From an uncultured Paracoccaceae bacterium (lineage in GTDB: Bacteria > Pseudomonadota > Alphaproteobacteria > Rhodobacterales > Rhodobacteraceae), in contig CALFSV010000433.1 in the NCBI GenBank assembly GCA_937916485.1, forward strand, positions 1 through 5,604: 5,604 bases of DNA, in the 5' to 3' direction. The notes beneath the pieces are model-generated. The model saw nothing but the letters and a program-made list of their open reading frames with translations, had not been told where the DNA came from and made no database searches. The position numbers and the translations under genes were made by a program. Below are positions 1 to 5,593 of the stretch, in pieces (the first letter of the stretch is position 1; each line of letters begins with the position of its first letter).

Positions 1-68
1 TGTGCAACCTTACCCCGGCTTGAACCAGCTGGGGGCATATGGAGTGATCGACATGACACCCCTTAAGT
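1..68. other. Downstream segment with a possible short frame and a hairpin
   Basis: After the DmdA-like stop the minus strand carries AAGGGG, four bases and an ATG at 54, opening a 14-codon frame (MSITPYAPSWFKPG) that stops at 10-12. Removing one G from the GGGG before the stop would let the frame run on as PGKVA to the window edge. It could be the start of a next operon gene with a frameshift, a tiny peptide, or chance. An imperfect hairpin also lies here (arms 13-19 and 28-34, 6 of 7 paired, 8-base loop), with no T-run, so a factor-independent terminator is not supported. Confidence 0.2.
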
Positions 69-1181
69 TCATGAGAAGGGTAAGCCTGAGACCTCACCGC
101 TGCGTATCGCGCCGTCTGTGCTGTGCACAGTGACCTGTTGGCCGGCGTCCCAGAATGCGCGGTTGATCAGTGAGAGCCCGACATTGCGTTTGAGGCGCGG
201 CGACCAGATGGCGCTAGTGACTTGTCCGACCTGTTTGTCGCCGACATGCACTGGCCAAGGCGCAGCGCATGTGGGGCAGGGGCCGCCGTCGAATAACACA
301 CCCCGGATCTGGCGGCTCAGCCCTGCCGCGGCCGCGTGTTGCAGGGCCGCACGGCCCAAGTAGTCGATGCTACCATCGAGGCTACAGAACTTTTGTAGGC
401 CAATTTCGAAAGGTGTGGTCTCGCGTGTCATCTCATTTCCGTAAGAAAACAGCCCACCCTCGATTCTTTCGATCAGATTTGGACAGCCTGGGGCGATGTC
501 ATGGGCGAGCCCTGCCTGCCAGATCATGTCCCAAAGCCCGGCGCCGAGGTGGCCCCCCTGGAGGTAGATTTCAAAGCCGCCCTGACGCGAATAGCCCGAG
601 CGCGCGATCAGCTGGCGTGTGCCCAAAACGTCGATCCAGCCGAATTTGAAAAACCCGATGTCGCGAATATGCGCCCCAAATAATTCCGCAAGCAGCTGCT
701 CGGCTTTCGGCCCCTGAACGGCTAGCGGCGACACGTCAGGTTCATCGATACTGACCTCAAATCCGCGCCCAAGGGCCAAGCCCTTGGCAAAGAGTAAAAG
801 ATCGGAATCGGCGATAGAAAGCCAGAAGCGGTCTTCGGCCAGCTTCAGCAGAACCGGGTCATTGATCAATCCGCCGGTGTCGTCTGTTATTGGCAGGTAG
901 AGGCAATCACCGACCTTTGCGCGCGAGATGTCACGTGGCGTCATCCATTGCACCAAGCGCGCCGCATCGCGGCCCTGTATCTGCACCTGCCGTTGGCACG
1001 CGACATCCCAGATCTGCACATGCTCGCGAAGGTGCCAATAATCCTCTTCGACGGATCGGCGATAGGCCTTTGGCAACAACATATGGTTGACGATGGAAAA
1101 CCCCGTCACGCCTGCCTTCTCGGCCGAGGAAGTATAAGGTGTGCGTCGTAGGCGGCGCGAGAAGTTCAATCCTTCAGCCAT
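69..1181 (-). CDS. DmdA-like THF-dependent demethylase (GcvT family)
   Basis: A 370-residue protein of the glycine-cleavage T-protein / aminomethyltransferase family. It is much closer to the DMSP demethylase DmdA than to GcvT, as judged from remembered DmdA sequences rather than an alignment. Shared features are RRLRRTP near the start, NHMLLP at 32-37, EHVQIWDVAC at 53-62, GGLINDPV at 103-110 with the Asp108 expected in the folate site, EPDVSPLAVQGP at 147-158, QGGFEIY at 200-206 and SYGNEMTRE at 246-254. DmdA moves a methyl group from dimethylsulfoniopropionate to tetrahydrofolate, giving methylmercaptopropionate. Here SGY (Tyr197) replaces the SGW I recall in DmdA. No DmdB, DmdC or DmdD gene is nearby, so the methyl donor may be another sulfonium or an N-methyl compound. 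The start at 1181 gives the DmdA-like N-terminus and has GGAG 11 bases upstream; ATGs at 1211 and 1205 are in frame but fit less well. It overlaps the previous gene by 8 bases. Confidence 0.87.
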   Translation of the reverse strand: MAEGLNFSRRLRRTPYTSSAEKAGVTGFSIVNHMLLPKAYRRSVEEDYWHLREHVQIWDVACQRQVQIQGRDAARLVQWMTPRDISRAKVGDCLYLPITDDTGGLINDPVLLKLAEDRFWLSIADSDLLLFAKGLALGRGFEVSIDEPDVSPLAVQGPKAEQLLAELFGAHIRDIGFFKFGWIDVLGTRQLIARSGYSRQGGFEIYLQGGHLGAGLWDMIWQAGLAHDIAPGCPNLIERIEGGLFSYGNEMTRETTPFEIGLQKFCSLDGSIDYLGRAALQHAAAAGLSRQIRGVLFDGGPCPTCAAPWPVHVGDKQVGQVTSAIWSPRLKRNVGLSLINRAFWDAGQQVTVHSTDGAIRSGEVSGLPFS

Positions 1182-1527
1182 GTTCAGTTGAGCTCCAAAG
1201 CGCATAGCCATGCGGTGATAGTATTAAGGGCATGTGGTAGCGGCCCGTGCTGTCGGGCATCGCAAAGCGCAGGACGATTTCGTCCATGATGCGCACGCCG
1301 TGAGTTTGGCCCACGCGGGTTTGCCAATAGGGGCCAGTGTGAAACACCAATTCAAAGCGTGCCACCGGGTCAGGATCGGCGATTTCCTGAAAAAGGCGTC
1401 CAGCGTCATCGGATGCGGTCTCAAACAAAGTTGCGCCGCTGGCCAGATTGATCAGCCGCACGGCTATCCCGCCAGCATGGCTGCCATCGACACTGTTGAG
1501 CAGATGCGAAGAGACGATTGCGGTCAT
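1174..1527 (-). CDS. Transthyretin-like / 5-hydroxyisourate hydrolase-like protein
   Basis: A 117-residue protein of the transthyretin-related family, whose best-known members hydrolyse 5-hydroxyisourate in urate breakdown. The length and fold pattern fit: SSHLLNSVDGSHAGGIAVRL at the N-terminus, DDAGRLF, then ELVFHTGPYW, and YHMPLILSPHGYALW near the end. His8, Arg44 and His98 sit where the catalytic His, Arg and His of 5-hydroxyisourate hydrolases lie. The hallmark C-terminal YRGS is missing; the protein ends WSSTEHG and runs a few residues further. It may therefore be a hydrolase for a different cyclic substrate, or no longer a hydrolase. No urate oxidase, OHCU decarboxylase or allantoinase gene is in the window. 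The start at 1527 overlaps the ThDP gene stop (ATGA), with a weak AAGG upstream; a start at 1593 would add 22 residues without family character. Family is fairly sure, activity unsure. Confidence 0.82.
   Translation of the reverse strand: MTAIVSSHLLNSVDGSHAGGIAVRLINLASGATLFETASDDAGRLFQEIADPDPVARFELVFHTGPYWQTRVGQTHGVRIMDEIVLRFAMPDSTGRYHMPLILSPHGYALWSSTEHG
1193..1196 (-). promoter_or_regulatory. Ribosome binding site of the DmdA-like gene
   Basis: GGAG on the minus strand, 11 bases before the ATG at 1181 and within the end of the transthyretin-like gene. It supports 1181 over 1205 or 1211 as the start and has the same spacing as the site before the ThDP enzyme gene. Confidence 0.55.
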
Positions 1528-3254
1528 TCGATCGAGGCCTTTTCGCGCTTGTCCGAGGTCGCCGCGACGATGGGGCTGATGACCCCTCGGCATTTGACGT
1601 TCAGGCAGGCCGTCTTGCCACTGGCGATGGCTCGTTCCAGCGCGCCGGGCAAGTCTTCACGCCGTGTCACCAATTCACCGTACCCGCCGAGACCTTCGAA
1701 CATCGCATGGAAGGGGATGTCGCGGAAGTCGGTCGCAAAATGTCGCCCATTCGCGAAAAGGCGCTCTTGTTGTTGGCTGATACAATCAAGCCCGCCATTA
1801 TTGTCCACAACAACGACAATCGGGATATCTTCTTGGAAACATGCCTCGATCGACAGGCCACCTGACAAAAAGGCACCGTCGCCTGTGACCAGCACACAGG
1901 TCCGGTCGCGGTGCAACGCCTTAGCGGTCAGGGCAAACGAGACGCCGACCCCAAGCAGGCTATAGTTGCCTGGATGCAGCACGCCGCCAAGTATCCGCCC
2001 GCGCGCCGCTGCAATGTTGGTGGCGATCTCGTTCCAGAAATGGGTGTTGCCGCCGTCAAAGACTAGCCAGTCGCCATCCTTCATCCCGGCCTGTACGTCG
2101 AGCGCCAGTTGGAGCGGGTGCATGAGGCGCCCCTCGGCTGCGTCGATGGCCGTTTCGGCTGCGATATGGTCCGACCAATGGCGCACCCATTGCGCGCGCC
2201 GGGTTTTTTGTAAGTCCAGCCATTCGTCCCAACGGGACTCAAGCGTTGAAAGCGCCGTGAGAAAAGCACCGGGATCGGATAACAGCTGCACATCGGCGCC
2301 GAAATTATAGTCCAGTTCTTCGTGGCTGCCGTTCACACAGACGAGTTTTGTTTGCGCGCCGATGAAGGGCGGGTTTCCGAAGTTCATCTGGTTGTCCAAA
2401 CGGCAACCGACCATGATTACCAGGTCTGCCTCTTGGATTGCCGGTTTGGAGGGGTGGTACTGGTGGAAATCCGCCAGCCCCATGAAGGCCTCGCAGTCCT
2501 CGCCCAGCATCTTGGTGTGATAGGGCACGTTGAAAATGGGGATGCGCAGATGGTTGCCCGCATGGGCAAGCGCGTCCTCGCCACCCGACCACCAGACTCC
2601 GTGGCCGCCGATCAGCACCGGGCGTTCCGCGCCGCGCAGCAAGGTCAGCACCTCCTCCAGCCGTGTGGGGTCAGGCCATGCGCGCGGGACTGGTCGGTCG
2701 CTCCGGTCAAAGGGGCGTTCCGCGCGCCCAGCATCTTCGGGAAAAGACGAGAACATGATATCTACAGGCAAAGACAGGTGTACGGGACCGGGGTAGCCAG
2801 TGGTGGCCGCACGCCAAGCGCGGTCGACGAATTCGCTGATCCGCGTGCCGTCGGTGATCTGCACAGAGTACTTTGTCAGGGGCGCGGCGATGGCAACATC
2901 ATCGATTTCCTTGAAGCCGCCGGCACCTTGCCGCTTAAGCGTCGACGATCCCGTCACGAAAATAACCGGCGCGCGCTCGCCCCAAGCTTCAAGCATGGCG
3001 GGTATGGCGTTGGCAAAACCTTCGGGCCCGACAAGGCAGACCGCAGGTTTGCGCGTAACCCGTGTATGCCCATCCGCCAAATGCCCCGCGACCTGTTCGT
3101 GCGGGCAATTGATGACGGGCATCTGGCATTCCATGAAGCCCTCAAGCGCGGGATTGCAAAAGCCCCCTGCAAGCGTGAAGACATGCTCCACACCCTTTTC
3201 CTTGAGCGCGCGTGCCAGTAATGCGCCACCGCGCAGGAATGGTGTCTGTGTCAT
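1524..3254 (-). CDS. ThDP-dependent decarboxylase/lyase, acetolactate synthase-like
   Basis: A 576-residue ThDP enzyme with the three usual domains. The PYR domain (about 5-170) holds the cofactor-activating Glu53 in PHEQVAGHLADG. A central domain spans about 197-335. The PP domain (about 385-560) holds the Mg-ThDP motif that starts GDG at 458-460 and ends NN at 485-486. Such enzymes decarboxylate 2-oxo acids or cleave 2-hydroxyacyl-CoA, giving an aldehyde, a ligated product or formyl-CoA. The stretch at 102-130 (GSS, then GGFKEIDD, then LTKYS) resembles oxalyl-CoA decarboxylase / 2-hydroxyacyl-CoA lyase, but the sequence also fits generic acetolactate synthase-like proteins. No small regulatory subunit gene is next to it, which argues against branched-chain amino acid synthesis. 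Lying after a 2-hydroxyacid oxidase, it most likely acts on the 2-oxo acid that enzyme makes, as in mandelate oxidase plus benzoylformate decarboxylase. The start at 3254 overlaps the preceding stop as ATGA and has AGGAG 11 bases upstream; a start at 3428 would add 58 out-of-family residues inside the previous gene. Confidence 0.9.
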   Translation of the reverse strand: MTQTPFLRGGALLARALKEKGVEHVFTLAGGFCNPALEGFMECQMPVINCPHEQVAGHLADGHTRVTRKPAVCLVGPEGFANAIPAMLEAWGERAPVIFVTGSSTLKRQGAGGFKEIDDVAIAAPLTKYSVQITDGTRISEFVDRAWRAATTGYPGPVHLSLPVDIMFSSFPEDAGRAERPFDRSDRPVPRAWPDPTRLEEVLTLLRGAERPVLIGGHGVWWSGGEDALAHAGNHLRIPIFNVPYHTKMLGEDCEAFMGLADFHQYHPSKPAIQEADLVIMVGCRLDNQMNFGNPPFIGAQTKLVCVNGSHEELDYNFGADVQLLSDPGAFLTALSTLESRWDEWLDLQKTRRAQWVRHWSDHIAAETAIDAAEGRLMHPLQLALDVQAGMKDGDWLVFDGGNTHFWNEIATNIAAARGRILGGVLHPGNYSLLGVGVSFALTAKALHRDRTCVLVTGDGAFLSGGLSIEACFQEDIPIVVVVDNNGGLDCISQQQERLFANGRHFATDFRDIPFHAMFEGLGGYGELVTRREDLPGALERAIASGKTACLNVKCRGVISPIVAATSDKREKASIE

Positions 3255-4459
3255 TTTCTTGCGGGCTCCTGCAGGGGGCGAAGGGCCGTCGCCAGTGTGC
3301 GCGGACCTAACAATGTGTCGCCGGATGAGACTTGCGGTACGGCGGAAAACAGGGTGCGCGTATCGATATCCTCGATCCGGGCGATGCCGATCTGCGCCAT
3401 GGTAAGGTCGATGTCCTGTGCAAAACATTGCAGCAGGGATTGCAGACCAGGGCCGCCGGCTGCGCCAAGCGCATAAAGCACCGGGCGACCGATCATCACG
3501 AAATCCGCACCAAGCGCTATGGCCTTGACGACATCATCGCCATTGCGCACGCCGCTGTCGAACAACAAGGGGTAGCTTGGCCCCACGGCGCGCCGGATGA
3601 TCGGCAGAAGATCGATTGCAGCAGGTGCGCTGTCCAGCTGGCGACCGCCATGGTTGGAGACATAGATCGCGTCCACTCCTAGGCTGCGCACCCTGAGCGC
3701 ATCCTCGGGCGATGTGATGCCCTTGACGATCAACTTCCCGGGCCAACGGTCCCGCAGAGCCTGCAAAAAGTGCCAATCAGCCCCGGCGCGGCTCGCCGTG
3801 CGGTCGAAGCTTTTGCCCGAGGACGCGAAATTCTGCGGCGCTGGCACGCCATGCAAGAGTGTCGAGAGTGCCCATCTTGGGTGTTGCGCAAAATCCAAAA
3901 GTGATTGTGGGGTAGGGCGAAAGGGCAAACCGAAGCCATTGCGCTGATCTCTGATCCTGCGTGAGACCTCGGGCACATCCACGGTCAGGATAAGTGTCTC
4001 GTAGCCTGCGGCATGCGCGCGGTCCACGGTTTGGAACGAAACCTCGGACGATTGCCCAAAATAGAGCTGGAACCATGCAAGCCCATCGCTCCAGCGCAGC
4101 ATGTCGACAAGGCCGCTTGAGCCAGCGGAAGAGAGGCAAACCGGCATCTGCCAATCGACCGCAGCCTGCGCGATCTGTCTGTCTGCGCGCGGATGGGCGA
4201 GGTTGCACATGCCCATCGGGGCAATCCCCAGCGGTAGGGCATAGTCGCGACCCAAGAACCGCGTTGTGAGTGTGCGTGACCCAATGTCAGCCATGGCCCG
4301 TGGCTGCAGTAAGATGTCGTCGAACCGCGATTGGTTGCGGCGGCTGGCCACTTCGCGGCCCGCGGCGCCCTCGATGAAGTCAAAGATCATGCGCGGCAGC
4401 CGTTTTTGTGCCGCGATGCGGGCATCTTCGCTCGAAAATATGCTTGGCCGTCGCGTCAT
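3251..4459 (-). CDS. FMN-dependent L-2-hydroxyacid oxidase/dehydrogenase
   Basis: A 402-residue member of the glycolate oxidase / L-lactate dehydrogenase / mandelate dehydrogenase family, a TIM barrel with FMN that oxidises L-2-hydroxy acids to 2-oxo acids. Core family residues are visible: Tyr133 (WFQLYF), Asp161 (TVDVP), Arg168, Lys246 (IVKGI), the catalytic base His270 and Arg273 in SNHGGRQLD, Asp301 and Arg305 (DSGVR), and phosphate-binding IGRP at 323-326. One expected residue is changed: the N-terminal DY motif, whose Tyr contacts the substrate carboxylate (Tyr24 in spinach glycolate oxidase), reads DF, giving Phe28. There is no signal peptide or membrane segment, so it is probably cytoplasmic. 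The ATG at 4459 gives the normal family start; a TTG at 4528 would add 23 unrelated residues. The TGA overlaps the next ATG (ATGA). Substrate is unknown. Residues 185-225 are the variable loop, which gives no clue I can read. Confidence 0.92.
   Translation of the reverse strand: MTRRPSIFSSEDARIAAQKRLPRMIFDFIEGAAGREVASRRNQSRFDDILLQPRAMADIGSRTLTTRFLGRDYALPLGIAPMGMCNLAHPRADRQIAQAAVDWQMPVCLSSAGSSGLVDMLRWSDGLAWFQLYFGQSSEVSFQTVDRAHAAGYETLILTVDVPEVSRRIRDQRNGFGLPFRPTPQSLLDFAQHPRWALSTLLHGVPAPQNFASSGKSFDRTASRAGADWHFLQALRDRWPGKLIVKGITSPEDALRVRSLGVDAIYVSNHGGRQLDSAPAAIDLLPIIRRAVGPSYPLLFDSGVRNGDDVVKAIALGADFVMIGRPVLYALGAAGGPGLQSLLQCFAQDIDLTMAQIGIARIEDIDTRTLFSAVPQVSSGDTLLGPRTLATALRPLQEPARK
3266..3270 (-). 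promoter_or_regulatory. Ribosome binding site of the ThDP enzyme gene
   Basis: AGGAG on the minus strand, 11 bases before the ATG at 3254 and inside the end of the oxidase gene. It settles the start inside the ATGA overlap against the longer in-frame start at 3428. Confidence 0.7.
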
Positions 4460-4593
4460 CAGGCTATGATCCGTCGGGAGGATTTTGCGTGATTTCCAGC
4501 CTAGCGGCAGGTCGCCTGAACGGACCAATCGAAATTGCTCCGGGTTCTATTCGCCAATTCTATGACAAAGGGTCCAGGGGCCTGTCGGTGCTG
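4460..4593 (-). promoter_or_regulatory. Intergenic region, probable operon promoter
   Basis: This 134-base gap between the regulator stop and the oxidase start is the only sizeable non-coding stretch inside the cluster, so it is where an inducible promoter would lie. Possible elements are a -10-like TAGAAT (minus strand, 4557-4562) without a good -35, as is common for LysR-activated promoters; a loose dyad AATTG/CAATT (4533-4559); a short dyad CAAT-N4-ATTG (4526-4537); and CTTTGTCATA (minus strand, 4561-4570), which matches one arm and part of the centre of the 5565-5593 repeat at 9 of 10 bases. No terminator was found after the regulator, so read-through from it is also possible. Each element alone is weak. 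Confidence 0.35.
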
Positions 4594-5520
4594 TTAGGGC
4601 TGACGACTGAGCGCCTCAACATAGGCGACGCGGGCTGATAATTGCGCAGCCAAGAGATCCGAAAAGGCCAGCGCTTGGCGCGATAGCTGTTCGCGGCCTG
4701 CGGCGACGATCGACACGAAATAGGTCAAGTTTTGCGAAAGCGGGCGAAAGACCACCCCTCCCATTCGGGTGGCCTGTTCGGCGGAGAATGGATCGGCAAT
4801 GGCCAATGCACCTGTCTCGCGCACCAGCGCCCCTGCCAGCGGCATATTCGCGGCAGAAAGCCGAGAGCGCGCTTGCAGCTTGCGCGATAGCGCGGGGTCC
4901 ATCGACATCATCGTATCAGGATAGGTGCCACCAAATGTCACGAAGGTCTCGTTTGCGACCAACTCTTCAAGGTCGATCAAACCACCTTGATCGGCCAAAG
5001 GGTGATCTTCTGGCAAGAGGCAGACATAAGGCGCGGAAGTCCGAAACAGCGTCTCGACACCTTCATGGGTGGCCTCGCGTCCCACAATGCCAAGATCGAC
5101 CTGATGCATCTGCACCGCTTCCAGAATGGCCGGCGTGTTGCGGGAATTGATCTTGAACCGGATATCGGGGTTCTCGCGGTAGACGCGCCCGATGGCGGCG
5201 GGCAGTTCGATGGCGGCCAGCGACTGGATCGTCGAGATCGAGATCGTGCCGCCTTGGGTCGTGCGGATAGAGCGCGCCAAGTCCTCCAGCCGTGCGACGC
5301 CAACGAACATTCCTTCGACGCCTTTGTAGAATTGCTGGCCCTCAACGGTCGGTGTCAGCCCGCGCCCGACCCGTGCGAAGAGCGCAAAGCCCGTTGCGCG
5401 TTCAAGTTCCGCGATCAACCGGCTGACGCTGGGCTGAGAGATATGCATCATCTTCGCGGCTTCGGTCACAGACCCGGCCCGAATGGTTGCACGGAAAGCC
5501 TCAAGCTGTCGCAGGTTCAT
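4594..5520 (-). CDS. LysR-type transcriptional regulator
   Basis: Encodes 308 residues, the usual length for a LysR-type DNA-binding regulator. Residues 1-60 form the winged helix-turn-helix: the protein opens MNLRQLEAFRA, and the recognition region around residues 18-40 reads VTEAAKMMHISQPSVSRLIA. A linker helix follows, then a periplasmic-binding-protein-like effector domain from about residue 90 to 295. I chose the ATG at 5520 because LysR proteins normally begin a few residues before RQLEAF. An in-frame ATG at 5595 would add 25 residues lacking family character and would run through the inverted repeat at 5565-5593. The ribosome site is weak (GAAAGA-like). The gene points the same way as the four enzyme genes, 134 bases upstream of them, so it probably controls them and perhaps itself. 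The inducer is unknown; most likely it is the pathway substrate or an intermediate. Family assignment is secure; the target is inference. Confidence 0.95.
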   Translation of the reverse strand: MNLRQLEAFRATIRAGSVTEAAKMMHISQPSVSRLIAELERATGFALFARVGRGLTPTVEGQQFYKGVEGMFVGVARLEDLARSIRTTQGGTISISTIQSLAAIELPAAIGRVYRENPDIRFKINSRNTPAILEAVQMHQVDLGIVGREATHEGVETLFRTSAPYVCLLPEDHPLADQGGLIDLEELVANETFVTFGGTYPDTMMSMDPALSRKLQARSRLSAANMPLAGALVRETGALAIADPFSAEQATRMGGVVFRPLSQNLTYFVSIVAAGREQLSRQALAFSDLLAAQLSARVAYVEALSRQP

Positions 5521-5564
5521 GGCTTTTTCTTTCGAAATGCTGATGTATGCGTGTTTATCATTTG

Positions 5565-5593
5565 GAAAAGCTTTGTATAGGACAAAGCATTTC
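5565..5593. promoter_or_regulatory. 29-bp inverted repeat, likely LysR operator
   Basis: Plus-strand arms GAAAAGCTTTGT (5565-5576) and ACAAAGCATTTC (5582-5593) flank the 5-base centre ATAGG. Eleven of twelve arm positions pair, and the inner seven (GCTTTGT/ACAAAGC) are perfect. T5573 and A5585 sit symmetrically with 11 bases between them, which is the classical T-N11-A LysR box. It lies 45-73 bases upstream of the regulator's ATG, where a LysR protein would repress its own gene or control a divergent gene beyond the window. There is no T-run after it, so a terminator is unlikely. The dyad is seen directly; its function is inferred. Confidence 0.6.

Noticed and set aside
13..34. Hairpin after the DmdA-like gene as a factor-independent terminator
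   Set aside because: The stem has one mismatch in seven pairs and no T-tract follows it on either strand.
69..1181. Housekeeping glycine cleavage T-protein
   Set aside because: No gcvH or gcvP is adjacent, and the sequence landmarks are those of the DmdA branch, not GcvT.
1174..1527. Urate degradation operon
   Set aside because: Only the transthyretin-like protein suggests it; it lacks YRGS and none of the other genes belongs to known urate breakdown.
1234..1965. 243-codon plus-strand open frame
   Set aside because: It spans the antisense of the transthyretin-like gene and the end of the ThDP gene, is rich in Arg, Ser, Pro and Ala, and shows no domain.
2322..3221. 299-codon plus-strand open frame opposite the ThDP enzyme gene
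   Set aside because: It has no recognisable family, lies wholly antisense to a gene with clear motifs, and is the kind of long antisense frame common in high-G+C coding DNA.
4571..4596. GC-rich stretch after the regulator stop as a terminator
   Set aside because: Only short complementary tracts (GGCC and CAGG/CCTG) with almost no loop and no following T-run on the minus strand.
4597..5580. Plus-strand open frames antisense to the LysR gene (for example 4987-5580)
   Set aside because: No family resemblance; the minus-strand LysR reading is clear along its full length.
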